This document shows, one piece after another, positions 7,955 to 14,481 of a DNA stretch of 14,481 nucleotides. Source of the DNA: Limnohabitans sp. (GTDB lineage: Bacteria > Pseudomonadota > Gammaproteobacteria > Burkholderiales > Burkholderiaceae_C); the NCBI GenBank assembly GCA_018883305.1, contig VEQI01000038.1, positions 1 through 14,481 of the forward strand, read 5' to 3'. Within the stretch, counting starts at the first letter, position 1; each line of letters opens with the position of its first letter. The position numbers and the translations under genes are program-made. The notes beneath the pieces are model-generated. The model saw only the letters and a list, made by a program, of their open reading frames with translations, did no database searches and was not told the origin of the DNA.

Positions 7955-7975
7955 GAGGTGTCCGTGTCCGTGTCC
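7955..7975 (+). repeat. Shine-Dalgarno plus triple GTGTCC repeat at the rluA start
   Basis: GAGG at 7955-7958 is followed by three tandem copies of GTGTCC at 7958-7975. Each copy carries an in-frame GTG, giving three possible starts (7958, 7964, 7970). The second lies 5 nt after GAGG and the third 11 nt after it. Confidence 0.6.
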
Positions 7976-8659
7976 GACTTGTCATTGCGCGTCATCCACG
8001 CAGATGCCCATGTGATCGTGGTGAACAAGCCGTCAGGGCTGTTGTCGGTGCCCGGGCGCGGACCGGACAAACAGGATTGTGTCTGGCATCGGGTGCAGGT
8101 CGATTACCCTGACGCCTTGGTGGTCCACCGACTGGACCAGGCCACCTCGGGCTTGCTGGTGCTGGCACGCGGCATCGAGGCACAGCGACGACTCAGCCAC
8201 AGCTTCGCCACCCGTCAAGTCACCAAGCGGTACCTGGCCTGGGTGAGGGGCCATCCAACGACCCCGGCTTCGCCTGAAGAAGGTGCCCATGACACAGCCC
8301 CCTGGCATGTCATCGACCTGCCCATCGCCGCGGACTGGCCCAACCGGCCCTTGCAAATCATCAGCCCCCAGGGACGCCCCAGCCTGACACACTGGCGTGT
8401 GCTGGCACAAGACGTGTCGCCAGCACGCGCCCTGCTGGAGCTGGAACCGCACACCGGGCGCTCTCATCAGTTACGGGTGCACCTGCAGGCCATCGGACAC
8501 CCCATCCTGGGCGATGCGCTCTACAGCCCGGCGGACGGCCCCTCCAGCCCCCGGCTGCAGTTGCACGCCTGGCGACTGACCTTACCGCACCCATTCACCG
8601 CACAAACGCTGACGGTGCAAGCACCTTTGCCGGCCTATTGGGGACAAGTCCAGCCCTGA
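7964..8659 (+). CDS. rluA: RluA-type dual-specificity rRNA/tRNA pseudouridine synthase
   Basis: Converts uridine to pseudouridine; E. coli RluA acts on U746 of 23S rRNA and U32 of some tRNAs. The protein is about 231 aa, a single catalytic domain without an S4 domain, as in RluA. The catalytic Asp58 lies in HRLDQATSGLLVLAR. Other matches are VVNKPSGLLSVPGR near the N-terminus, WPNRP, GRPSLTHW and TGRSHQLRVHLQAIGHPILGDALY. The combination WPNRP plus GRSHQLRVH separates RluA from the longer RluC/RluD. An insert (TPASPEEGAHDTAPW) makes the middle slightly longer than in E. coli. The start is uncertain among three GTG codons in a tandem repeat; the open frame upstream of these overlaps miaA and has no family similarity. 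It is probably the last gene of the mutL operon; no clear terminator follows. Confidence 0.93.
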   Translation: MSVSDLSLRVIHADAHVIVVNKPSGLLSVPGRGPDKQDCVWHRVQVDYPDALVVHRLDQATSGLLVLARGIEAQRRLSHSFATRQVTKRYLAWVRGHPTTPASPEEGAHDTAPWHVIDLPIAADWPNRPLQIISPQGRPSLTHWRVLAQDVSPARALLELEPHTGRSHQLRVHLQAIGHPILGDALYSPADGPSSPRLQLHAWRLTLPHPFTAQTLTVQAPLPAYWGQVQP

Positions 8660-8700
8660 CGCCTGCTAAGACGCGCCCATCAGGCTTCAGGTCGCCCGCT

Positions 8701-8712
8701 TGACGTCCGTCA
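8701..8712. promoter_or_regulatory. Short dyad upstream of bktB (possible operator)
   Basis: TGACG-TC-CGTCA forms a perfect 5-bp inverted repeat with a 2-bp centre in the 127-bp gap between rluA and bktB, 75 bp before the bktB start. A TTGACG hexamer overlaps it, but no -10 sits at the right distance. It may bind a regulator or arise by chance. I see nothing else definite in this gap. Confidence 0.25.
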
Positions 8713-8775
8713 GCAATCTGTAGTCCAGTTGGACGAGAATGGCCCGGTTGACCGTTTTTTGAACCGCATCATCTC

Positions 8776-8780
8776 AGGAG
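8776..8780 (+). promoter_or_regulatory. Shine-Dalgarno of bktB
   Basis: AGGAG lies 6 nt before the ATG at 8787. It is the best ribosome binding site on the plus strand of the window and suggests strong translation of the thiolase. Confidence 0.8.
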
Positions 8781-8786
8781 ACCCTC

Positions 8787-9968
8787 ATGCGTGAAGTCGT
8801 CGTTGTCAGCGGTGTGCGCACCGCCATTGGTACCTACGGTGGAAGCCTCAAGGACATTCCCCCCACCGAACTGGCCGCACTGGTGGTACGCGAGGCCCTG
8901 GCCCGAGCCAACACGGAAGGCAAGGACGTGGGTCATGTGGTGTTCGGCCATGTGGTGAACACCGAACCCAAGGACATGTACCTCTCCCGCGTGGCAGCCA
9001 TCAACGGCGGTTGCGCCGAGACCACCCCGGCCTTCAACGTCAACCGCCTGTGCGGTTCCGGCCTGCAAGCCATCGTGAACGCCAGCCAGTCCATCCTGCT
9101 GGGTGACTGCGACATCGCCATCGGTGGAGGCGCTGAAAACATGAGCCGCGGCCCCTATGCCAACCTCACCCAACGTTGGGGCAGCCGCATGGGCGACGCC
9201 AAAGTGATCGACATGATGGTCGGCGCCCTGCATGACCCGTTCCACAACATCCACATGGGTGTGACCGCAGAGAACGTGGCGGCCAAATTTGGCATCACCC
9301 GCGAAATGCAGGATGCCGCTGCGGTGGAAAGCCACAACCGCGCCGAGCGCGCCACCGCCGCCGGTCTGTTCAAGGATCAGATCGTGCCCGTGATGCTGAA
9401 AAGCAAAAAGGGTGAAGTGGCCTATGTCACCGACGAGCACTTCCGCACCGGCGCCAAGTTGGAACACTTCTCCAAGCTCAAACCCGTGTTCGCCAAGGAA
9501 AACGGCACCGTCACCGCCGGCAACGCTTCTGGCATCAACGACGCCGCTGCGGCCGTGGTGCTGATGGAAGCCAAGACCGCCCAGGCCCGTGGCGCCAAGC
9601 CCCTGGGTCGCCTGGTGGGCTATGCGCACACCGGCCTTGACCCGAAGATCATGGGCGTGGGCCCCATTTCTGCCACGCAAGCCGTGCTCAAGAAAACTGG
9701 CCTGTCTATCAACCAGCTGGATGTGATTGAAGCCAACGAAGCCTTCGCCGCGCAAGCCTGTGCCGTGACTCAGGAACTGGGCCTGGACCCGGCCAAGGTC
9801 AACCCCAACGGCTCGGGCATTTCGCTGGGTCACCCGATTGGCGCCACTGGCGCGCTGATCACCGTCAAGGCGCTGTATGAACTGCAACGCATCCAGGGCC
9901 GTTACGCCCTGGTGACGATGTGTATTGGTGGTGGTCAGGGCATTGCCGCCATTTTCGAGCGCGTCTGA
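8787..9968 (+). CDS. bktB: Beta-ketothiolase BktB (acetyl-CoA C-acyltransferase)
   Basis: Condenses acetyl-CoA with acetyl- or propionyl-CoA to 3-ketoacyl-CoA, or cleaves these in the reverse direction, serving polyhydroxyalkanoate precursor supply and short-chain fatty acid breakdown in the cytoplasm. The acyl-accepting nucleophile is Cys89 (NRLCGSG). His349 lies in GHPIGATGA and the general base is Cys379 in CIGGGQG. The length of 393 aa is normal. The sequence follows BktB of Cupriavidus necator nearly segment by segment as I recall it (start REVVVVSGVRTAIGT, GALHDPFH.IHMGVTAENVA, end IAAIFER), more than the PhaA paralogue. It stands alone, with its own Shine-Dalgarno, a 127-bp leader gap and a strong hairpin after the stop. 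The opposite strand is open over nearly the whole gene, but this is a GC-rich shadow without recognisable protein features. Confidence 0.93.
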   Translation: MREVVVVSGVRTAIGTYGGSLKDIPPTELAALVVREALARANTEGKDVGHVVFGHVVNTEPKDMYLSRVAAINGGCAETTPAFNVNRLCGSGLQAIVNASQSILLGDCDIAIGGGAENMSRGPYANLTQRWGSRMGDAKVIDMMVGALHDPFHNIHMGVTAENVAAKFGITREMQDAAAVESHNRAERATAAGLFKDQIVPVMLKSKKGEVAYVTDEHFRTGAKLEHFSKLKPVFAKENGTVTAGNASGINDAAAAVVLMEAKTAQARGAKPLGRLVGYAHTGLDPKIMGVGPISATQAVLKKTGLSINQLDVIEANEAFAAQACAVTQELGLDPAKVNPNGSGISLGHPIGATGALITVKALYELQRIQGRYALVTMCIGGGQGIAAIFERV

Positions 9969-10006
9969 TTCCGTTTCGGCCAAGGGGCTTGAACCCCTGG
10001 GCAAAC

Positions 10007-10032
10007 AGCACGGGCCCTTCGGGGCCCGTGTT
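10007..10032. terminator. Bidirectional terminator hairpin with UUCG loop
   Basis: CACGGGCCC (10009-10017), loop TTCG, then GGGCCCGTG (10022-10030) gives a perfect 9-bp stem. It is extendable to 11 bp with one G-U and one A-U pair. C(UUCG)G is an exceptionally stable tetraloop. It lies 38 bp after the bktB stop and 40 bp before the stop of the converging oxidoreductase gene. The following T tract is short (TTCGTTTC), so termination may be partly factor-assisted. A weaker hairpin, AGGGG/CCCCT at 9983-9998, precedes it. Confidence 0.8.
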
Positions 10033-10072
10033 CGTTTCAGCAACGCTGGCCCCAAGGACCGAGCGCCATGCC

Positions 10073-11068
10073 TCAGCCCATCGCCTGCGCCAGCAATTGG
10101 TAGGAACGACGTTGGGCCTGTGGATCGTGAGTCCAGGTGATGACGGCGATCTCGTCCACCGCCAGGCGCTTTGACAGTGCACGCAGTTTGGCGGCCACTT
10201 GTTCGCCCGTGCCCACCAAGGCATTGGCGCGTAGTGTCTCCAGTGCCAGTTGCTCTGAAGGGGTGTATTCACGCACGGCTTCTTCAGGCGGGTACAAAGC
10301 CGTCAAGCGGCCGATGTTGCGATCCATGCGCCAACGAGCCCGGCTTTGAAACAAGCGCCAGGCTTCTTCCTCCGTGTCTGCTGCCAGGGCCCAGACGCAG
10401 ATGGCCGGGTGCGGTTGGGGATGCGCCTGGCTGGGCCGATAGGTTTCACGATAGAGGTCCATGGCTTGCTCCACGCCCTGCCCCTCGGTAATGAAGTAGG
10501 CAAAGGCATAAGGCAATCCCAGATGGGCGGCCAGTTGTGCGCCGTAATCCGAACTGCCCAGCATCCACACGGTGGGTGCTGTGTCCGCACTGGGGCAAGC
10601 CCATACGCCGTGCCCTGGATGTCCCGCCGGCAGTGGCTGTCCGGTCACCCAGGCCTGCAACTCCATGACCTGCTGAGGGAACCGCTCGGACGCATAGCGA
10701 TCCGGGTTGAGCACTTGCGCAGTGCGGCCATCGCTGCCCGGTGCGCGGCCCACCCCCAGATCCAGACGCCCGGGCGCCAGTGCATCCAGCACGCGGAATT
10801 GCTCGGCCACCTTGTAGGCCGCATAGTGCGGCAGCATCACGCCCGCGCTGCCCAGACGGATACGTGTGGTCCGCGCGGCCAGCGCGCCCAGCAGCACTTC
10901 GGGCGCAGAGCCCACAATGCTGGGATGACTGTGGTGCTCGCTCACCCAAAAGCGGTGGTAGCCCAGTGATTCACACCAGGGGGCGAGTTCCAAGGTTTGG
11001 CGGATGGCTTCGGCCTGGGAACGCCCCATGGCTGCCACGGATTGGTCGAGGACAGATAGTTTGATCAC
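10073..11068 (-). CDS. Luciferase-like (LLM class) flavin-dependent oxidoreductase, YhbW-type
   Basis: A 331-residue TIM-barrel enzyme of the bacterial luciferase superfamily, which uses FMNH2 (or F420 in actinobacteria) to oxidise diverse substrates. The group-1 (YhbW-like) pattern is visible: LSVLDQS at the N-terminus, FWVSEHHSHPSIVGSAPEVLLG (residues ~40-60), GSAGVMLPHYAAYKVAEQFRVLDALAPGRLDLGVGRAPGSD and a C-terminal NALVGTGEQVAAKL. The substrate is unknown. The frame stays open far upstream to 11620 inside the ligase gene, but family similarity begins at the GTG at 11068. This start has no Shine-Dalgarno and has TATGCT 6 nt before it. It follows the acyl-CoA ligase by 113 bp on the same strand and may have its own promoter. 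It converges on bktB. Confidence 0.88.
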   Translation of the reverse strand: MIKLSVLDQSVAAMGRSQAEAIRQTLELAPWCESLGYHRFWVSEHHSHPSIVGSAPEVLLGALAARTTRIRLGSAGVMLPHYAAYKVAEQFRVLDALAPGRLDLGVGRAPGSDGRTAQVLNPDRYASERFPQQVMELQAWVTGQPLPAGHPGHGVWACPSADTAPTVWMLGSSDYGAQLAAHLGLPYAFAYFITEGQGVEQAMDLYRETYRPSQAHPQPHPAICVWALAADTEEEAWRLFQSRARWRMDRNIGRLTALYPPEEAVREYTPSEQLALETLRANALVGTGEQVAAKLRALSKRLAVDEIAVITWTHDPQAQRRSYQLLAQAMG

Positions 11069-11074
11069 AGCCGG

Positions 11075-11080
11075 AGCATA
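11075..11080 (-). promoter_or_regulatory. Putative -10 element of the LLM oxidoreductase (leaderless start)
   Basis: Minus-strand TATGCT (matches TATNNT) is followed by six bases and then the GTG start at 11068. Neither a Shine-Dalgarno nor a convincing -35 is visible. It would give this gene a promoter separate from the ligase upstream. Confidence 0.4.
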
Positions 11081-11181
11081 CCCGCTGAAGCGATTCCCCG
11101 TGCACTGTCGGTTGTCGTGTGCATGACGGTCGCGTGGGGCGGGTGGTTCGCTCGACAAACCGCACCGCCATCGACAGACGT

Positions 11182-12873
11182 TCAGCCGCCGGTTTCCTGC
11201 TCCTGCAAGGTGCGCCACATGACCTTGCCACTGCCACTCTTGGGCAGTGACTCGGCAAACTGGACTTGACGGGGCGCTTTGTAAACCGCCATGTTTTGAT
11301 GGCACCACTCGATGATGTCCTGCGCAGTGACCTGACCACGGTGGCTGGCTCGGATCACCACCACGGCCTTGACGGACTCGCCACGGTAAGCGTCGCGCGT
11401 GGCGATCACACAGGCCTCTTGAATCGCGGGGTGGCGGAACATCAGCGCTTCCACCTCGGCCGGCCAGACCTTGAAGCCACTGGCGTTGATCATGCGCTTG
11501 AGACGATCGGTGAGAAAGAAGTAACCCTCCTCGTCCATGCGTCCCAAGTCGCCGGTGCGGAAGAAGCGTTTGCCCTCCAGCTCGAAAAACACCTGGGCGG
11601 TGGCATCCGGACGCTGCCAATAGCCTTCAAACACCATCGGCCCGTGGATCACGATTTCGCCTTGCTCACCCACGGGCACCTCTTGCAAAGTGTCCGGATC
11701 CACCACGCGCGCATCCACGCTCATGTAAGGAATGCCCAGGCATTGCTGCTTGGGCCGATCTGGCGGGTTGCTGTGTGAGGGGGCAGCGGTTTCGGTCAAG
11801 CCGTAGCCCTCCACATACCGCAAGTCATACAGTTCCAGCAGCTTTTGCGCCACGGCTTGCGGCATGGCCGCACCACCACCGCCGATGTAGACCAGGCTGG
11901 TGAGGTCGTATTGATCGAAGTGAGGGCTGCCAAGCAAGTCGATCACCATGGTGGGAATATTGGTCCAGTGGGTGACCCGACGACGCGAGATCAGGCGTCC
12001 GGCCAGCTCACGCTCCCAGCGCGGCATCAGCACCATGGTGCAGCCGTTGCCAAAGCAGCCATGCATCACCATCACGATGCCGGTGATGTGGAACATGGGA
12101 ACCACGCCCAGCACCACATTCTCATGTGTGCTGTTGGCCCAATAATTCCCGGCCATGAGGTTGTGGTTGACTTGCCGGTGCAAGTGGATGCACCCCTTGG
12201 GCAAGCCCGTGGTGCCACTGGTGTAGGGCAACAAGGCCATGTCGTTGGCCCCCACCTGCTGAGGGGGCAAGGGCTCATCGTGATTCACCGCATGTGCCCA
12301 GTCGGTCACCGTGCCGCCATCGAGTCGGGCCTCGGGTTGGGGGTCGATGAGCCAGCTGCGCCAGGCCAGGGGCGAGGCTTCATCGCCGGTCTGCTCCGGG
12401 TTGAAGGCGTCGGTGTAGTGCGTGACGATCAGGTGCTGCAAGCGGTCCGCCACCGGCAACTCGTTGCTGGCCTGCGCCAGCCCAGGGGCCAAGTCGGCGG
12501 TAGCCAGCGCCACTCGTGCCTGCGGATCAGTGATGTAGTGCTTGAGCTCCTCAGGGCGGTTCATCGGATTCACCGGCACCACCACGGCATTGGCCCGCAG
12601 AATGCCGTAATGCGCGGCCACCAATTGCGGCGAGTTCTGCATCAACAGCACCACGCGGTCGCCCTTGCGCACACCCAGGGCATGCAGCCGGGCGGCCACC
12701 CGTTCAGCCTGCTGAACCAGTTGGCGGTAGCTGATCTCCTGGCCAAAAAACACAATGGCTGTTTTGTCAGGAAAGCGTTTTTCTTGGAACGCCAGGTTGT
12801 CCCACAGCGATGTGGCTGGAACTTGAATCTGATGGGGCAGGCGTGCGGGCCAGAAGCGGTGATGCGGTCTCAT
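11182..12873 (-). CDS. AMP-forming acyl-CoA ligase (long/medium-chain fatty acid--CoA ligase-like)
   Basis: Activates a carboxylic acid with ATP to an acyl-adenylate and then to the acyl-CoA thioester; a cytoplasmic or membrane-associated member of the ANL superfamily. From the ATG at 12873 it has 563 residues. The phosphate-binding loop YTSGTTGLPKG lies at 217-227, YGLTETAA at 357-364, the ribose-binding Asp442 in RTGDLG, then FFLTDRLKRMINASGFKVWPAEVE and the catalytic Lys550 in PKSGSGKVMWR. All core motifs are intact. The overall form is nearest to FadD-like fatty acid or aryl-acid ligases; the substrate is not readable. A longer frame starts at 12987, but family similarity begins around FWPARLPH. 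A GGAG lies 15 nt before the ATG, rather far. It may be co-transcribed with the LLM gene and is divergent from the S58 peptidase. Confidence 0.9.
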   Translation of the reverse strand: MRPHHRFWPARLPHQIQVPATSLWDNLAFQEKRFPDKTAIVFFGQEISYRQLVQQAERVAARLHALGVRKGDRVVLLMQNSPQLVAAHYGILRANAVVVPVNPMNRPEELKHYITDPQARVALATADLAPGLAQASNELPVADRLQHLIVTHYTDAFNPEQTGDEASPLAWRSWLIDPQPEARLDGGTVTDWAHAVNHDEPLPPQQVGANDMALLPYTSGTTGLPKGCIHLHRQVNHNLMAGNYWANSTHENVVLGVVPMFHITGIVMVMHGCFGNGCTMVLMPRWERELAGRLISRRRVTHWTNIPTMVIDLLGSPHFDQYDLTSLVYIGGGGAAMPQAVAQKLLELYDLRYVEGYGLTETAAPSHSNPPDRPKQQCLGIPYMSVDARVVDPDTLQEVPVGEQGEIVIHGPMVFEGYWQRPDATAQVFFELEGKRFFRTGDLGRMDEEGYFFLTDRLKRMINASGFKVWPAEVEALMFRHPAIQEACVIATRDAYRGESVKAVVVIRASHRGQVTAQDIIEWCHQNMAVYKAPRQVQFAESLPKSGSGKVMWRTLQEQETGG

Positions 12874-12949
12874 GAATCGCTGAAATAACTCCGTCGGAGA
12901 AGGTGTTGCCAATCCCGCAAGCCTACCAAAGTGCGAAAGGTACGTGCTT

Positions 12950-12960
12950 GGGGAATCCCC
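12950..12960. promoter_or_regulatory. GGGGA-A-TCCCC dyad in the ligase/peptidase divergent gap
   Basis: A 5-bp inverted repeat around a single base lies in the 127-bp divergent region between the ligase and the S58 peptidase, about 40 bp before the likely start of the peptidase mRNA. It could be an operator for either gene; support is only its symmetry and position. Confidence 0.2.
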
Positions 12961-12988
12961 CGGGCATCCAGCCTTGACCGCCCTCACC

Positions 12989-12994
12989 TATCAT
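12989..12994 (+). promoter_or_regulatory. Putative -10 element of the S58 peptidase (leaderless start)
   Basis: TATCAT (5 of 6 to consensus) ends 6 bases before the ATG at 13001 and no Shine-Dalgarno is present. TTGACC occurs upstream but only 9 bp away, too close to act as its -35. Confidence 0.45.
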
Positions 12995-13000
12995 GTGCCC

Positions 13001-13993
13001 ATGAACGCCACCCACCCACTCACACTCACCGCCGTTCCGGGCCTGGAGGTGGGTCATGACACGGACCCGCGACGCCCCACCGGTTGCACCGTGGTGCTGT
13101 GCCGCGAAGGCGCCACCGCGGGCGTGGATGTCCGGGGCGCAGCGCCCGGCACCCGTGAAACCGATTTGTTGGCCCCTGAAAACACCGTCTCACAGGTGCA
13201 TGGCATTGTGCTGTCGGGAGGCAGTGCCTTTGGGCTGGATGCCGCCGGCGGCGTGATGCGATGGCTGGATGAGCATGGCCATGGCTTTGCCGTGGGCCCC
13301 CTGCGTGTGCCCATCGTGCCGGGTGCCGTGATCTTCGATTTGCTGGTGGGTGATGGCCGCGTCAGACCCGATGCCGAGTCGGGCTACCGGGCTTGTGTGC
13401 GAGCCTCCTCGGCACCGGTTGAACAAGGCTGCGTGGGCGCGGGTGCAGGTGCGACCGTGGGCAAGCTGTTTGGGCCTTCACGCGCCATGAAGGGTGGTGT
13501 GGGCAGCGCTGCCGTGCAGGTGGGCCCATGGGTGGTGGGTGCCCTGGTGGTGTGCAATGCCATTGGCGATGTGGTGGACCCGTCGACCGGCCAACTGATT
13601 GCAGGCGCGCGCACTGCCTCCGACCAACTGACCCTGATCGACACCGTGCGTGCGCAAATGCAAGCCGTCCCAGGTGCGGGCGCGCTGGCCGGTGGCAACA
13701 CCACGATTGGTGTGGTGGGCTGCAGTGCCACCCTCACCAAAGCGCAGGCCAGGCGGCTGGCGCAAGTGGGGCATGATGGCTGGGCGCGCACCATCCGACC
13801 GGTGCACACGCCCATGGATGGTGACACCTTGTTTTCACTGGCCACGGCGCGCGTCAAGGAGGCACCCGACATGATGCTGCTGTGCACACTGGCCGCTGAG
13901 GCCGTGGCTCAAGCCACGGTGCAGGCGGTGCGACAAGCCCAGGCATTGCGCCTGGGCGATGGATGGTGGCCGGCCGCGCGCGATTTGCGCTGA
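13001..13993 (+). CDS. P1/S58-family self-processing peptidase (DmpA/NylC-like)
   Basis: An N-terminal-nucleophile hydrolase of 330 aa. The family includes the aminopeptidase DmpA, beta-peptidyl aminopeptidases and the nylon-oligomer hydrolase NylC. The precursor cuts itself into two chains; here the expected site is Asn233-Thr234 in GGNTTIGVV, the same Asn-Thr arrangement I recall in NylC, giving chains of 233 and 97 residues with Thr234 as nucleophile. Other family blocks are GCTVVLCREGATAGVDVRG, the Gly-rich LSGGSAFGLDAAGGVMRWL and GAGAGATVGKLFG, and near the end RPVHTPMDGDTLFSLAT. There is no signal peptide, so it should be cytoplasmic. The natural substrate is not predictable. The ATG at 13001 is preferred over the frame opening at 12944 because conserved sequence begins just after it. 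It converges on ettA with 22 bp between stops. Confidence 0.9.
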   Translation: MNATHPLTLTAVPGLEVGHDTDPRRPTGCTVVLCREGATAGVDVRGAAPGTRETDLLAPENTVSQVHGIVLSGGSAFGLDAAGGVMRWLDEHGHGFAVGPLRVPIVPGAVIFDLLVGDGRVRPDAESGYRACVRASSAPVEQGCVGAGAGATVGKLFGPSRAMKGGVGSAAVQVGPWVVGALVVCNAIGDVVDPSTGQLIAGARTASDQLTLIDTVRAQMQAVPGAGALAGGNTTIGVVGCSATLTKAQARRLAQVGHDGWARTIRPVHTPMDGDTLFSLATARVKEAPDMMLLCTLAAEAVAQATVQAVRQAQALRLGDGWWPAARDLR

Positions 13994-14015
13994 GCCTGGC
14001 ACCTCACACCTGGGT

Positions 14016-14481
14016 TTACTTGAGCGCCTTGTAGCGCACACGCTTGGGCTTGGCGCCCTCTTCGCCCAGACGCTTTTTCTTGTCGGCCTCATACTCCTGG
14101 TAGTTGCCGTCAAAGAACGTCCACTGGCTATCGCCTTCACACGCCAGGATGTGGGTGGCAATACGGTCCAGGAACCAGCGATCGTGGCTGATGACCATCA
14201 CCGAGCCAGCGAACTCCAGCAAGGCATCTTCCAGCGCACGCAGGGTTTCCACGTCCAGGTCGTTGGAGGGTTCGTCCAGCAGCAACACGTTGCCGCCCTT
14301 GATCAGCGTTTTGGCCAAGTGCAGACGGCCACGCTCACCACCGGAGAGCATGCCCACTTTCTTTTGCTGGTCACCGCCGTTGAAGTTGAAGCGACCGCAA
14401 TAGGCGCGGCTGGGCATCTGGAACTTGCCCACGGTCAGGATGTCCAGGCCACCGGCGATGTCCTCCCACACCGCCTTGTAG
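14016..14481 (-). CDS. ettA: Energy-dependent translational throttle protein EttA, C-terminal part (5' end outside window)
   Basis: ABC-F ATPase that binds the ribosomal E site and gates the first elongation step according to the ATP/ADP ratio; it has no membrane domain. The visible 154 residues are the C-terminal half of the second ATPase domain: the signature LSGGERGRLHLAK, Walker B LLLDEPSNDLD with the catalytic Glu, and the switch His in VISHDRWFLDR. The tail FFDGNYQEYEADKKKR..PKRVRYKALK matches the EttA ending rather than Uup or YheS. The frame is open through the right edge, so the start lies beyond the window (the full protein is about 555 aa). No frameshift or missing motif is seen in this part. 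Confidence 0.95.
   Translation of the reverse strand, partial: YKAVWEDIAGGLDILTVGKFQMPSRAYCGRFNFNGGDQQKKVGMLSGGERGRLHLAKTLIKGGNVLLLDEPSNDLDVETLRALEDALLEFAGSVMVISHDRWFLDRIATHILACEGDSQWTFFDGNYQEYEADKKKRLGEEGAKPKRVRYKALK

Noticed and set aside
8661..8685. GCCTG/CAGGC inverted repeat after rluA as a terminator
   Set aside because: The stem is 5 bp with a 15-nt loop and no T tract follows, so it is too weak to call.
8769..10055. Open frame of 428 codons on the minus strand across all of bktB
   Set aside because: It is a codon-position shadow of a strongly GC-biased gene. The translation is rich in Gly, His and Val with no recognisable motif, and the + strand encodes a clear thiolase.
11069..11620. 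N-terminal extension of the LLM oxidoreductase frame into the ligase gene
   Set aside because: It overlaps the conserved C-terminus of the acyl-CoA ligase, and the extension (Arg/Ser/His-rich) has no luciferase-family similarity. Conservation starts at the GTG at 11068.
11845..12888. Open frame of 347 codons on the + strand opposite the ligase
   Set aside because: His/Gly/Val-rich antisense shadow of a gene with intact ANL-superfamily motifs on the other strand.
12974..12994. TTGACC plus TATCAT as a full sigma70 promoter for the S58 peptidase
   Set aside because: The spacer is only 9 bp, too short for RNA polymerase. Only the -10 element was kept.
1..14481. Mobile element, CRISPR array, defence island or toxin-antitoxin system
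   Set aside because: No transposase, integrase, regularly spaced repeats or small paired genes were found. All coding space is taken by recognisable housekeeping or catabolic genes.

Overview
The window looks like chromosomal DNA of a high-GC betaproteobacterium of the order Burkholderiales, most likely Comamonadaceae-like. The evidence is a beta-ketothiolase that closely resembles the Cupriavidus BktB sequence as I remember it, a MutL carrying the endonuclease motif found in bacteria without MutH, and an amidase-mutL-miaA neighbourhood typical of the group. No search could be run, so the taxonomy is an inference. I count twelve protein genes: ten complete, plus two cut by the window edges. 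There are no tRNA or rRNA genes, no CRISPR array and no mobile element.

Left part (1-3682). The 3' two thirds of a periplasmic N-acetylmuramoyl-L-alanine amidase (amiC) on the + strand runs into a minus-strand block: dedA, then the alpha and beta subunits of a Rieske aromatic-ring hydroxylase. The dioxygenase subunits overlap by ATGA and sit 49 bp behind dedA, so all three may share one transcript. No ferredoxin or reductase partner is present.

Centre (3751-8659). A tight plus-strand run holds mutL, a Bcr/CflA drug-efflux-type MFS transporter, miaA and rluA. Mismatch repair, tRNA dimethylallylation and rRNA/tRNA pseudouridylation genes are packed together with one transporter inserted among them. 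The amidase, mutL and miaA are the remnant of the widespread amiB-mutL-miaA cluster. Here it is broken once by the minus-strand dedA/dioxygenase block and once by the MFS gene.

Right part (8787-14481). bktB has its own Shine-Dalgarno sequence and ends at a strong UUCG-loop hairpin. This hairpin probably also terminates the converging minus-strand pair, an AMP-forming acyl-CoA ligase followed by a luciferase-like flavin monooxygenase. Divergent from the ligase is an S58/DmpA-NylC-type self-processing aminopeptidase. It converges on the C-terminal end of ettA, which runs off the right edge.

The most interesting cross-gene signal is regulatory. Four genes (dedA, mutL, the luciferase-like oxidoreductase and the S58 peptidase) have a sigma70 -10-like hexamer ending only 6-7 nt before the start codon and no Shine-Dalgarno, which suggests leaderless mRNAs. 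I see no convincing undescribed multi-gene system. The window is mostly housekeeping and general catabolism.
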